A stretch of DNA of 64,000 nucleotides from Neocallimastix lanati (nom. inval.) (GCA_016946835.1 JACVTC010000107.1:372501-436500), one strand, 5' to 3'; numbered from the stretch's first letter, positions 49,779 to 60,317 are shown. The notes: generated by a model from the letters alone, not told the origin. A program made the numbers and translations.

Positions 49779-52700
49779 TTGGAGGGATTTAACAACCTAA
49801 TAAGAAGATTCGAAGACCTTAACCTGCAAGAAATGAATCAAGAGAATCATCAAGTTCTGCCCCGTAACAATCAAAAGATTGTTAACGAACCACCGCTATT
49901 TTCTGGAATCAAGAAGGACTTTGATGGCTTCCTTACAAGAGCTGAAATAGCTATGGAAGCCAATCCACAAGGTTTCAATAACGACCATACAAAGGTCAGA
50001 TTTATAATTTCTTATCTTGTCGGTGATCCCTTGATATGGGCCTCAAACTTGCGAAGAAATAATGATCCCTGGCTCAATGTTTATGAAGATTTTATTCAAG
50101 AATTAAGAAATCAATTTGGAGAGCAGGACATGAGCACAGTTGTCGCAAACGGTAAATTATGCAGCATCCGACAACATAAATTTGGTCATGTTAGTGAGTA
50201 TATAAATGAATTTAATAAAATCAGCAGACATTCAGATTTTAACGATTCTGCTAAGATTTATATGTTTGTAAAAGGACTTCACTACAAGATGAGGGAGCAC
50301 CTTGCAGTGGTAAATCCAAATCCCAACAACTTAAGAAGACTTTTCACTGATGTCCTTAGTATCGAAAGCTTAACTAAGAGACATGAAATAAATGAATTTT
50401 TCTATCATAATTATTACCATCGTAAGGAAATAAATAATAATAATCATGCGTCTACTAGTGACCCAATGGAAATAGATTTATACAGAATTAAGAGAGGACA
50501 AACGAATACAAGTTACTTCCCTTCTAACCAGAAATTATATCAAGAAAACTCGAATTCAAGAGATGAAGAAAGAAGGAAAGGATTGTGCTATTATTGTAAA
50601 AAACCAGGTCATCGCTATTTTAACTGTCCAAATAAGAAGAAACCTGCCGGAGTCAAGATTATCAGTAAACAAGAAAACACCGCTACCACACCCTCAAGTA
50701 GTTTAAGAAGAATTAGAAGAATCAACAGCCAAGAAGATATTGTCAAAGTTAGAAAAATCGTGGAAGAACAAAACTCACTTTTGACAAAGAAAAGTAATAT
50801 CATTGATTTCTATATTAAAACAAACGATACAGAAGAAGTAAAAGCAAGAGTTTTGATTGATTCTGGATCAGATCTTAACTTTATTCACCCAGAATTTGCG
50901 AAGGCTTTTGGAATCAAAACCCAACAAATTGAAGAACCATTCCGTGTTACTGGTCTTGGTTACGGAATATCAACAGTTAAAAAGGAAACGGAGAAGTGCA
51001 TTTTACGTTTAAAAAATCACTTAGAAACCATTCAATTGTATGTACTCAGAATTCCTGATGTTGATATTATTTTAGGCCTACCTTGGATTGAGAAGCATTC
51101 GCCTTATAATTACCACGACGCAAAGAAGATTTCTTTCGGATCCGGTTTCTGTGCAAGACATTGTAACAATGGTAAAAGAAAAAGGAAAAACAAGAACAAG
51201 AAAAGGAACAAAGGAAATGAACCTGCTACCGACCTAGAAGAAAACAAAGTTATTATTGAAGAATCAAGAAAAAGAAAACCTCTCTTTGACTCTGATTCCG
51301 ACTCTGACTCAGAAGAAGAAATTTCTATTCGTGGCCGCCGAACTCGTATTAGAACTTGCTCTGAATTTAATAATTATGATAGTGATAGTGATATTAATGA
51401 TACTTTTATGTTAGATAATTTTAGTGATAGCATTAGTGATAGTGATAACTTTAGCGATAGTGATGATATTATTGTTATGAATTGTGATAGTAAAATTAGT
51501 ACTAATAGTTTAAGGATTTTAAAGAAAATTTGTGAATCTAGTAAATGTAAGAAATTAAATGTAATTGAAAAATGTAATGATGAAAATAATAATTTAAATA
51601 AAGATGGTGAAAAGGTCGAAGTACCTGAAATCTATTTGATGTTTAAAGAAGTGTTTAATGAAAATAATTGTAATGTGTTACCTCCGCATCGTAATTATGA
51701 TTGTGAAATTAAATTAAAAGATAATTGTAGTCTATTTTATGGTCCGTTGTACCCTTTAACTGAAACGGAGAGAGAAGAATTAAAGAAATATTTAGAAGAG
51801 AATTTAAAAAAGGGTTTTATTAGAAAATCTTCTTCTCCCGCTGGAGCACCTATTTTATTTGTTAGAAAAAAGGATGGTACATATAGATTAGTTATTGATT
51901 ATAGAAAATTAAATGAAATGACCATCCGTAACTCTTACCCTCTTCCTTTAATTAGTGAATTGTTGGATAGAGTTAAAGGTGCTAAATATTTTACTAAGTT
52001 AGATTTAAAATCTGCTTATAACTTAGTAAGAATTAAAGAAGGTGACGAGTACAAAACTGCCTTTCGTACAAGATACGGGCACTTTGAATATCTCGTTATG
52101 CCTTTTGGGCTTAAGAATGCCCCTGCTACATTCCAACATTTTATAAATGATGTTCTCAGTGATTACTTAGATGATTTTGTAATCTCTTATATTGATGACA
52201 TTTTAATTTATTCTAATACTTTAGAAGAACATCATGTACATGTTAAGAAAGTTTTAAGAAAATTGTTAGAGAATCATTTAGTTGTTAAATTAGAAAAGTG
52301 TGAATTTGATGTAACTGAAACTACTTTTCTTGGTTATGTTTTATCAAGAGATGGAATTAAAATGGATAAAGAAAAAGTTAAAGCAATTTTAGATTGGCCT
52401 GTTCCAACAAACGTTAAAGAAATTCAATCGTTTATTGGACTTTGTAATTATTACAGAATTTTTATTAAAGACTTTGCGAAAATCGCAAATCCTCTCCACA
52501 AATTAACTAGAAAAAATGTTCCTTTTAATTGGAGTTCTGAACAACAAAAAGCGTTTGATACTTTAAAAGAATTATTTACTACTGCTCCTATTTTGAAACA
52601 TCCTGATAGCAACAAACAATTCATTGTTGAAACTGATGCTAGTAATTTTGCTGTTGGTGCAATTCTTTCTCAGGAATTTGATGGGCATTTGCATCCAATT

Positions 52701-54599
52701 GCTTTTATTTCTACTAGCTTAACTAAATCCCAAAGAAATTACCCTATCTATGACAAAGAACTTCTTGCTATTAAAGTTGCATTGGAAGGATGGAGACATT
52801 ACTTAGAAGGAGCTCGCCATCAGTTTATTATTTATACTGATCATAAGAATTTAACTTTCCCTCGAAAACCTGAACTTCTTTCCCAACGCCAAATTCGTTG
52901 GTATGAATTCTTATCTAGATTTGATTTTAAACTAATTTACAGAGCTGGTAAAAAGTCAGGTAAACCAGATATTTTATCAAGACGTAGTGATCATTTATTT
53001 GCTAGTGTTCGTCCTATTTCATGCGTTATTAATTCATGTAGTTTTAAGAATGATTCTTTAATCTCCTCTATTCATGATTCTCTAGCTAATGATGAATTCT
53101 ATTGCAAAATAACTGAATTTCTTAAAAATGATAAATCAAAAGATCCCCCTTTTAGTAAAATCGATAAATTTTCTCTTGACAAAAATGGTTATTTACTTTT
53201 TGAAAATTTAATTTATGTTCCCAATAAAATTAGAATAAGAGTTTTAGAACTCCATCATGACTCTATTTCTGCTGGTCATTTTGGAATTAATAAAACTATT
53301 GAACTTATTTCTCGTAATTTCTGGTGGCCTAAATTACAAAAAGATGTTAAAATGTTTATTAAATCTTGTGAAATTTGTTCAAAATCCAAAATCCCAAGAC
53401 ATAAGCCATATGGTTTACTTTCTCCACTTTCTACACCAAATAGAGCCTGGTCTGCTATCTCTATGGATTTTATTGTTGAACTTCCGAAATCCAAAGATAT
53501 GACCACTATAATGGTTGTTGTGGATCGCTTAACTAAAATGGCTCATTTTATACCTTTTAGATGTCTTCCTACTGCTTCTATTGCTGCTGATTCTTTCATT
53601 GCTAATATTTTTAAACTTCATGGTTTCCCCGATTCTATTATTTCTGATCGTGGTTCTCAGTTTACCTCTGATTTTTGGAACCGTCTTTGCTCTCTTTTAA
53701 ATATTAAGCATTCTTTTTCTACTGCTTATCACCCGCAGACCGATGGTCAAACGGAGAGGGTGAACTCGATATTGGAACAATATCTTCGTTGTTTCATCAA
53801 TGAAAAGCAAAATAACTGGCTTGATTTATTACCTTTTGCAGAATTTTCCTATAATAATACTTTACAACAGTCAATAAATCAATCACCATTTTTTGCAAAT
53901 TATGGTTTTAATCCGAAATTTAATCCTGAAATTCCTTCAAATGAGAATCCGCATAGAGCTGAGAAAAGAATATTAAATATTAATGAAAACATTAAATTTT
54001 TAAAAGAAAACTTAGAGCAAGCAAAAAAGACTTATAAGAAATATGCAGATCTGAAAAGAATGGATTCTCCAGATTTTAAAGTAGGAAATAAAGTTTATCT
54101 TTTAAAGGGTAATACAACAAAGAAAAATAGAAAATTATCTGATCAACTAATAGGACCTTTTGAAATAATAAGAAAAGTTAGTGACTTAGCGTACGAACTT
54201 AAACTTCCTAATAATATGCGTTGTCACCCTGTATTTCATGTTTCACTTCTCGAACCTTATCATGAAAATGAATTTTCAAACAGAAGAAATACTCGTAGAA
54301 GAAATATTAATCTTAATACGGATACAATTGATAGAACTCCTGAAAGAATAATTAAAATGAAAACCTTTAACAATAAGAATCGTTACTTGATTAAATGGAA
54401 AGGATGCGATTTTAGTGAAAATACTTGGATTGATGAAGATCAAATTCTTGATAGACAATTAATACAAGAATATTACAGAAAAGAAAAGAAGAACAAATCT
54501 TCGAATGTTAACAACGAATCCTGTCAACCACCTGATGATGCAAACGAGTACTATGTTAGACATAAATATCAACCTTTTGTAATTGATCTTCCTTCTTAA
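49779..54599 (+). CDS. Gypsy chromovirus gag-pol polyprotein (element gene)
   Basis: About 1,600 residues in one frame, gag and pol fused. Parts in order (approximate residues): retrotransposon gag domain (30-210), zinc knuckle CYYCKKPGHRYFNC (269-282), aspartic protease with LIDSGSDLNF (358-367), an acidic Ser/Asp linker, RT with LVMPFGLKNAPATFQ and YIDDILIYS (690-860), RNase H with ETDASNFAVGAIL (950), a GHFGIN..C..C integrase zinc domain (1160-1210), an integrase core with MDFIVELP, SDRGSQF and HPQTDGQTERVN (1228-1340), and a chromodomain with YLIKWKGC and ENTW near 1530-1545. The chromodomain usually guides insertion to heterochromatin. Confidence 0.95.
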   Translation: MEGFNNLIRRFEDLNLQEMNQENHQVLPRNNQKIVNEPPLFSGIKKDFDGFLTRAEIAMEANPQGFNNDHTKVRFIISYLVGDPLIWASNLRRNNDPWLNVYEDFIQELRNQFGEQDMSTVVANGKLCSIRQHKFGHVSEYINEFNKISRHSDFNDSAKIYMFVKGLHYKMREHLAVVNPNPNNLRRLFTDVLSIESLTKRHEINEFFYHNYYHRKEINNNNHASTSDPMEIDLYRIKRGQTNTSYFPSNQKLYQENSNSRDEERRKGLCYYCKKPGHRYFNCPNKKKPAGVKIISKQENTATTPSSSLRRIRRINSQEDIVKVRKIVEEQNSLLTKKSNIIDFYIKTNDTEEVKARVLIDSGSDLNFIHPEFAKAFGIKTQQIEEPFRVTGLGYGISTVKKETEKCILRLKNHLETIQLYVLRIPDVDIILGLPWIEKHSPYNYHDAKKISFGSGFCARHCNNGKRKRKNKNKKRNKGNEPATDLEENKVIIEESRKRKPLFDSDSDSDSEEEISIRGRRTRIRTCSEFNNYDSDSDINDTFMLDNFSDSISDSDNFSDSDDIIVMNCDSKISTNSLRILKKICESSKCKKLNVIEKCNDENNNLNKDGEKVEVPEIYLMFKEVFNENNCNVLPPHRNYDCEIKLKDNCSLFYGPLYPLTETEREELKKYLEENLKKGFIRKSSSPAGAPILFVRKKDGTYRLVIDYRKLNEMTIRNSYPLPLISELLDRVKGAKYFTKLDLKSAYNLVRIKEGDEYKTAFRTRYGHFEYLVMPFGLKNAPATFQHFINDVLSDYLDDFVISYIDDILIYSNTLEEHHVHVKKVLRKLLENHLVVKLEKCEFDVTETTFLGYVLSRDGIKMDKEKVKAILDWPVPTNVKEIQSFIGLCNYYRIFIKDFAKIANPLHKLTRKNVPFNWSSEQQKAFDTLKELFTTAPILKHPDSNKQFIVETDASNFAVGAILSQEFDGHLHPIAFISTSLTKSQRNYPIYDKELLAIKVALEGWRHYLEGARHQFIIYTDHKNLTFPRKPELLSQRQIRWYEFLSRFDFKLIYRAGKKSGKPDILSRRSDHLFASVRPISCVINSCSFKNDSLISSIHDSLANDEFYCKITEFLKNDKSKDPPFSKIDKFSLDKNGYLLFENLIYVPNKIRIRVLELHHDSISAGHFGINKTIELISRNFWWPKLQKDVKMFIKSCEICSKSKIPRHKPYGLLSPLSTPNRAWSAISMDFIVELPKSKDMTTIMVVVDRLTKMAHFIPFRCLPTASIAADSFIANIFKLHGFPDSIISDRGSQFTSDFWNRLCSLLNIKHSFSTAYHPQTDGQTERVNSILEQYLRCFINEKQNNWLDLLPFAEFSYNNTLQQSINQSPFFANYGFNPKFNPEIPSNENPHRAEKRILNINENIKFLKENLEQAKKTYKKYADLKRMDSPDFKVGNKVYLLKGNTTKKNRKLSDQLIGPFEIIRKVSDLAYELKLPNNMRCHPVFHVSLLEPYHENEFSNRRNTRRRNINLNTDTIDRTPERIIKMKTFNNKNRYLIKWKGCDFSENTWIDEDQILDRQLIQEYYRKEKKNKSSNVNNESCQPPDDANEYYVRHKYQPFVIDLPS

Positions 54600-54636
54600 A
54601 GTTAATCTCGCAGGAGCTCGACTTAAGGGGCGAGAT

Positions 54637-55410
54637 TGTAAAGATATTATTAATATCTTTATAAATTTTAATTAAATTTAATCATAAATTTAAGTAAAAT
54701 TGAAATAAATCTATTAAAAATCACGTGTATAAAATTATTGCAAATAATTTTAAACAAAACTTCGACTTCTTCCCAATCATATTAATAAATTAAAAAATTT
54801 CTCTTGTGAAACTAGTAATTGAAAATCATTTCTTTTTATGTAATTTAATTTAAATAATAAGAGTTAAGGTTTTTTACAAGATAAATTAACAACATGAAAC
54901 TATGCAATTAGTCATGTTGAAACTTGCGGCATTTTATGCTAAAATCATATTAAATAATTATGACAACTTTTATATTAATTTTAAATAGAAAATATAATAA
55001 GAATTTATTAATAATATTTAAATAATAAATAAATAATAAATGAGCTCGATTGAAATTGTTTATATTTATTTTAGTTATTAATTATAATTCTCTTTATTTA
55101 GTAATAGTTAATTATTTATTATTAGTTTAGGTTAGTATTGTTTTTAAATAAATAGTTAGATAATATAATTCAATAGGAATTATATATTATAAATGTAATA
55201 AGATAAAAATATAAATAGTTAACCAAATTTCATGTATTTTAATCGATATAATTGTTATTAACGATTTATTGTTAATAACACTAATAATTAATAAAGATTA
55301 TTTTAAAATCTAAATATAATAAAACTTATTTGTTTATAAAACATTTTTGTGTTATTTAGTGTTATTATAATTTTTGACTTATAATCTATTTTTTAAATCA
55401 AAACTTTATA
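54637..55410 (+). repeat. 3' LTR of the Gypsy element
   Basis: Same sequence and length as the 5' LTR. It is followed at once by the CAATA duplication and the continuing (AACAAT)n tract of the Copia element. Confidence 0.92.
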
Positions 55411-55747
55411 CAATAACAATAACAATAACAATAACAATAACAATAACAATAACAATAACAATAACAATAACAATAACAATAATAATAACAATAACAATAA
55501 TAATAACAATAACAATAACAATAATAATAATAATAACAATAACAATAACAATAATAATAACAATAATAATAATAATATCAATACAAATAACGAAGTAATA
55601 AATGCAATATACAACAATTCAATAAATGACAAAAGACCAAAACTAACAAATCACAAATCATCTACACCAAAAACTCACAATAATACAAACTTAAAAGAAC
55701 CAAAAGATTTTTATGACATATTCAATCTACCAGATAAGGATGAATGG

Positions 55748-57220
55748 TTGGATGCCGTTAACAAAGAACTAGAAAATATGGAACAACTTAACGTGTTCAA
55801 ACCAATAAAATCCATTCCAAAGGGAGTAAACATAGTTTCCTGTAAATGGGTTTTCAAATATAAGCGGGATTTCAACGGAAATATCCTTGTACGCAAAGCA
55901 CGTTTAGTCGCAAGGGGATTCACACAAAAGTTTGGTATAGACTACTTACTTACCTTCTCGCCTACTTTAAAACATGATTCACTGCGAATAATTATAGCAA
56001 TCGCAGTACAGAAAAACTTTAAAATTTTTCAATTAGACATTAATGCAGCATACCTAAATGCCGACTTGAGCGAAGACATTTATATGAGGCCACCTCAAGG
56101 TCACCCATTATACAACAAAGTTTATTTTAAATTAAACAAAGCCTTATATGGTTTAAAGCAAGCCGGCAGGGAATGGAACGAAAAATTGGACTCTACACTA
56201 TTAGAAATGAAATTTAGAAGATTGAATAGTGAACCTTGTATCTATGTGAAGGAAAATAAATTGAAGGAAATAATATGTATTCTTACGGTATATGTTGATG
56301 ATATACTTTTAATAGGCAAGGAAAATGTAATAATAAATATTAAGGAACAAATTAAAATGAATTATAACATTAAATATATAGGTGAAATAGATTTCGTCAT
56401 TGGGATAAAATTTGAAAGACAAAGTGATGGTTATATTATACATCAAAGAGGATATCTAAGAGAATTACTAAATAAGTTTAGACTGACAAATTGCGCACCT
56501 GTAAGAAATATGAAGCCATTGGAAAATAAGGAATTAAGAAACAAAAAATTTAATGAAACCTTTTACAGAAGTGCCATTGGGAACCTCCTATACCTTGCAA
56601 TTTGTACAAGACCAGACATATTATTTTCAGTAAATCAAGCAGCAAGAAAAAGCAAAAATCCTACTATGGAGGACTGGATTAATGTAGAAAAGATTTTCAA
56701 ATACCTAAAGGGTACTGAAAATTATGGAATTAAATTCTCAAAGAATAGCTCATTAAAAATATTTGTGGACGCCGATTATGCTGGAGACATTGATACAAGA
56801 AAATCAACCTCCGGTTTTCTGATGATGATGGGAGATGCACCTACTAGCTGGTATTCCAAACTACAACATTGCGTTGCAACTTCAACGGCAGAATCAGAAT
56901 ACTATAGCGTAAGCGAATGCGCTAAGCATAGTCTTTGGTATATGAACCTTTTAAATGAGCTAAATATCAATCTTAACTATGTAATAATAAATGTTGATAA
57001 TAAGGCAACAATATATAATTGTCAGAATCATTCTATTAATGCGAAATCAAAACATATTGATATAAAATATCATCATATAAGAGATCTCGTTAAAAAGGAT
57101 AAAATAAGATTAAAATACATAAAATCAGAGAATAATCTAGCCGATGGGTTCACTAAATATCTGAATAATTCATTAATGGATAAATTTAGAAATACACTTC
57201 TCGAAAGAATTAAAGATTAA
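55748..57220 (+). CDS. Copia reverse transcriptase-RNase H portion (element gene)
   Basis: Part of the Copia element lying beyond the nested Gypsy insertion. It is preceded by an Asn-coding repeat tract (55411-55600). RT motifs are CKWVFKYKRDFNGN, KARLVARGFTQKFGIDY, FQLDINAAYLNADL and the active-site YVDDILLIG (about residue 180). RNase H is represented by FVDADYAGDIDTRKSTSGF and ATSTAESEYYS. The frame ends 65 bp before the 3' LTR. Confidence 0.9.
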   Translation: MDAVNKELENMEQLNVFKPIKSIPKGVNIVSCKWVFKYKRDFNGNILVRKARLVARGFTQKFGIDYLLTFSPTLKHDSLRIIIAIAVQKNFKIFQLDINAAYLNADLSEDIYMRPPQGHPLYNKVYFKLNKALYGLKQAGREWNEKLDSTLLEMKFRRLNSEPCIYVKENKLKEIICILTVYVDDILLIGKENVIINIKEQIKMNYNIKYIGEIDFVIGIKFERQSDGYIIHQRGYLRELLNKFRLTNCAPVRNMKPLENKELRNKKFNETFYRSAIGNLLYLAICTRPDILFSVNQAARKSKNPTMEDWINVEKIFKYLKGTENYGIKFSKNSSLKIFVDADYAGDIDTRKSTSGFLMMMGDAPTSWYSKLQHCVATSTAESEYYSVSECAKHSLWYMNLLNELNINLNYVIINVDNKATIYNCQNHSINAKSKHIDIKYHHIRDLVKKDKIRLKYIKSENNLADGFTKYLNNSLMDKFRNTLLERIKD

Positions 57221-57285
57221 AGGGTAATACATCAGAAAAGCAAATCTAATTTTTACTACATGTAGAAATTAGATTTGAGGGGGAG

Positions 57286-57469
57286 TGTGAAATGAGATAA
57301 ATATCAAATATAAGAATTAATATTTAATATATTTAACCAATAGAATTAATTATCTAAATGTATAAAATAAGCATTATGTATTTTTTATTTTTATTTTTAC
57401 TTAACACTTTTATAAATAAATAAATACGAAAATATAATATGAATTGTTAATCTTTCATCTGAGTTAATA
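57286..57469 (+). repeat. 3' LTR of the Copia element
   Basis: Identical by eye to the 5' LTR. It is preceded by a 12-bp-stem hairpin (57240-57276, CAAATCTAATTT / AAATTAGATTTG) and a G-rich purine tract. Confidence 0.9.
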
Positions 57470-57474
57470 AAATT

Positions 57475-58558
57475 TTTACATCTTTAACAAACGTAAAATA
57501 TTAATAAATATTATGGTTATGGTTATATTTTAATTATCATATAAAATATTTATAATAATTTATTAATACACAATTTCAAAGTAATTAGATAATATTTTTT
57601 TTACGGAAATCCCCTTTTTTTTAAAAAAAAGTGAAATAAAATAAAATAAAATATGATAAAATAAAATAATAAAAATATCTTGCCGTTTCAAAACAATGAA
57701 CAATACTAGAAATAAATTTAATTATTATTTTCTATTATTTTTTTTTTCATTATAATACATTCATATCCGAACATGATTTAAAAATTTTTAATGATTTTAT
57801 TTATTAATTTTAATATTTTTTATTTTTTTATAAATTGATTATTTTTTATGAAATAAAATTATATAAAATAATAAAAAAAAAAGTATAAAAGAAATGATTT
57901 TATTATTACAATTAATATTTACTTTATTTATTAACTTTAATAATAAAATCATTTCTTTTAATATGGATATTTAATTATATAATAAAATGTATACTTTTTA
58001 AATATAAAAAAAATATAAAAATATATATAATACAAAATTATATTCTATAATCCAATAATTATAAATTAAATTCGGCTAAATCTAAAAGAAATGTTTAATA
58101 GGCAAAATTTGGAATAAAAAGACAAATTTAATTGAACAATCTTATTAAATAATACTTGAGTTTATTTTCCATGATATAATTTTAATTAATATTAATATTT
58201 ATAATTTTATTTATTATTCATTGAATTAATTAAATGACATATATTTATACTTATTTCTTTTGTTTATTATTAAAATTAATATAAACTAATTATAATACTA
58301 TTTATAAATTCATGATTTAAAGAATTAAAAATTAATTATTATTGAGATAATAAATTAATTTTTTAATAATAGTCTATATATTTGTATTTTATTATTTATA
58401 TTTAATAAAATTTTAAATATTAATATAATTTATCTTTCATTAAATATTAATATAATTTATCTTTCATTAAATATTAATATAATTTTCTTTCATAATTAAT
58501 AATAAAAATAAAAATAATAATTATTATTTCATTTTATTATTTCAATCATTTATTCATC
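57475..58558. other. Spacer between the Copia element and the gene F upstream region
   Basis: AT-rich. It includes one inverted copy of the intergenic module (TCTTGCCGTTTCAAAACAAT at about 57678-57697) and the first copy of a roughly 420-bp promoter-region duplication, starting near 58140. Confidence 0.5.
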
Positions 58559-58985
58559 GAATATAAAAGGAATAAATTTTCTATCGAAAAAATAAAAATA
58601 TATAATTTTAATTGATATTAATATTAATAATTTTATTTATTATTTATTGATTTATTGACATATATTACTTTGGCATATATTTATATTTTATTTCTTTTGT
58701 TTATTATTAAAATTAATATAAACTAATTTATAATACTATTTATAAATTCATGATTTAAAGAATTAAAAATTAATTAATATTGAGATAATAAATTACTTTT
58801 TAATAATAGTTTATAAATATATACATCTTAATATTTATATTTAATAAAATTTTAAATATTAATATAATTTATATTTTATAATTAATAATAAAAATAAAAA
58901 TAATATTTTAAATAAAATAATTATTATTTCATTATATTATTTAAATTATTTATTCACTGAATATAAAAAGAATAAATTTTCTATT
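58140..58985 (+). repeat. Tandem duplication (~420 bp) of the gene F promoter region
   Basis: The segment ending at the TATA-like block 58559-58585 is repeated and ends again at 58959-58985. Both carry TTTATTATTAAAATTAATAT, ATTCATGATTTAAAGAATTA and GAATATAAAA-GGAA/AGAA-TAAATTTTC. Gene F thus has two TATA-like blocks, the distal one about 400 bp further out. Confidence 0.7.
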
Positions 58986-59180
58986 GAAAAAATAATTATA
59001 ATATTTAAAACAGCAATAATTATATAATAATAATTATAATTAATTATTAAAAAGTTGTAACAAGCAAAAACAGTTGTAACAAGCAAAAACAGTTGTAACA
59101 AGCAAAAACAGATAATTTATATTTATTTATAATTATAAAATTTTACACTTTATCGATTTTATAATTATAAATTTATATTT
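58959..59180 (+). promoter_or_regulatory. Promoter elements of gene F with triplicated element
   Basis: Proximal TATA-like block at 58959-58985. Then AGTTGTAACAAGCAAAAAC occurs three times in perfect 20-bp tandem (about 59052-59110), where E and G have it once. Then follows the AT palindrome pair around TTTATCGAT (about 59127-59180). The extra 40 bp accounts for the longer TATA-to-ATG distance (about 312 versus 274 bp). Confidence 0.65.
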
Positions 59181-59273
59181 AGAAAAAAAAATTGTATATT
59201 AAAATTTTATAAAAATTTTGTAAAAACTTTATAATTTTAAATTAAACCTTTTGTAAATACTAAATTTATTAAA

Positions 59274-60317
59274 ATGCGTTTCACTACTCTTTTAGTTGTA
59301 TTTGCTTCTTTATCCCTAAATTCAAATTTGGGTTCTAATGCTCTTCCTATTCCTTGTTTAGGTTCTCTTATTGCTGGTCATGTTATAGCCAATCGTGTTG
59401 GAGGAATTATTAGAGGAAATGCTAATGGTAATGCTAATATTGGAGGTAATATTGGAGGTAATGTTGGAATAAATGGAGGTGCCAATATTGAAAATAATGT
59501 TGGAATTAACACTGGAATTAATACTGGAATTAATACTGGTGTTAATGTTAATGGTAATTCTAATGTAGGTGCTAATCTTAACGGTAATGCTAATATTGGT
59601 GCTAATGTTAATGGTAATATCAATGGTAATGCTAATGTTGGTGCTAATGCTGATGCTAATGTTGATGCTAATGTTGGTGCTAATGTTAATGCTAATGTCG
59701 GTGCTAATGTCGGTGCTAATGTTGATGCTAATGTTGGTGCTAATGTTGGTGGCAATCTTAATGGTAATACTAATGGTAATATTAATACTGGAATTAATGG
59801 TAGTAGTTCCATAAATGGATCTGGTTCTATTCATGGAAGTGGTTCTATTGGTGGATCTGGTTCATGGAATGGATCTATTATAGGTCGTATAAGAAATCGT
59901 ATTAATGATATCATTAATGGTATTTCTGGTGGAAGAATTGAAATTGGAGGAAGATTAAATGGTAATGGATCTTCCAATATTTCAGTTTCTACGGACTCTT
60001 CAACTCCATGCTCCAACTGTTCTCCATGTAATAAAAAGAATGGTAATTGTTCATCATCTACTCCATCATCTACTCCATCCACTAAGACTTTACCAGAAAA
60101 CGAAACCTCTGGAAATAAACCAAATTCACCATGCAACAATAACTCTAATTCCCCATCCTTACCACCAAAAACTATTCCATCATCCAATAATGACAATAAT
60201 AATGATGATTATGACACAACTGTTGAAGTTCCAGAATCCAATACTTCAGACTCAAATGATATTTCTTCTGAACCCATTGATGAATCACCAAATAATGATT
60301 CCGATGTTGAATATTAA
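59274..60317 (+). CDS. Secreted Asn/Gly-rich repeat protein, paralog F
   Basis: 347 residues, one exon, the longest member. Signal peptide, LPIPCLGSLIAGHVIANRVG, then an NxNx repeat of about 140 residues with a long (A/V)NVGANVDANVGANV-type run (about 120-165). A Gly-Ser linker follows, then GRIRNRINDIINGISGGR (Arg and Asp at two positions where other copies have Gly), CSNCSPCNKKNGNC, a doubled STPSSTPSTKTLPENE segment, and the acidic tail ending DSDVEY. It is the first paralog beyond the retroelement insertion and the one with the elaborated promoter. Likely secreted; role unknown. Confidence 0.88.
   Translation: MRFTTLLVVFASLSLNSNLGSNALPIPCLGSLIAGHVIANRVGGIIRGNANGNANIGGNIGGNVGINGGANIENNVGINTGINTGINTGVNVNGNSNVGANLNGNANIGANVNGNINGNANVGANADANVDANVGANVNANVGANVGANVDANVGANVGGNLNGNTNGNINTGINGSSSINGSGSIHGSGSIGGSGSWNGSIIGRIRNRINDIINGISGGRIEIGGRLNGNGSSNISVSTDSSTPCSNCSPCNKKNGNCSSSTPSSTPSTKTLPENETSGNKPNSPCNNNSNSPSLPPKTIPSSNNDNNNDDYDTTVEVPESNTSDSNDISSEPIDESPNNDSDVEY

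Larger units (their letters stand above)
48627..55410 (+). mobile_element. Ty3/Gypsy chromovirus nested in the Copia element, looks whole
   Basis: 774-bp LTRs at 48627-49400 and 54637-55410 look identical by eye. The target duplication is CAATA (48622-48626, 55411-55415). Total length is about 6.8 kb. The interior is one long gag-pol frame with protease, RT, RNase H, integrase and a C-terminal chromodomain. A purine-rich GACTTAAGGGGCGAGAT lies directly before the 3' LTR as polypurine tract. The element is in the same orientation as its host element. Identical LTRs and an intact frame indicate a very recent insertion, younger than the Copia element it splits. Confidence 0.95.
44826..57469 (+). 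mobile_element. Ty1/Copia LTR retrotransposon, split by a nested Gypsy element
   Basis: The 184-bp LTRs (44826-45009 and 57286-57469) look identical by eye. A 5-bp target duplication AAATT flanks them (44821-44825, 57470-57474). Parts in order: leader with a hairpin and a 37-bp tandem repeat; gag with a CCHC zinc knuckle, aspartic protease (DSGAS) and DDE integrase in the frame 46211-48631; then, after the Gypsy insertion, reverse transcriptase (YVDD) and RNase H within 55748-57220; then a purine-rich tract GAGGGGGAG before the 3' LTR. The order protease-integrase-RT-RNase H places it in Copia/Pseudoviridae. Apart from the nested insertion it looks whole; without it the length is near 5.9 kb. 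Identical LTRs suggest a recent insertion. Confidence 0.93.

Noticed and set aside
55374-55632. Poly-(Thr-Ile) and poly-Leu frames on both strands.
   Set aside because: They are out-of-frame readings of the (AACAAT)n tract belonging to the Copia element.
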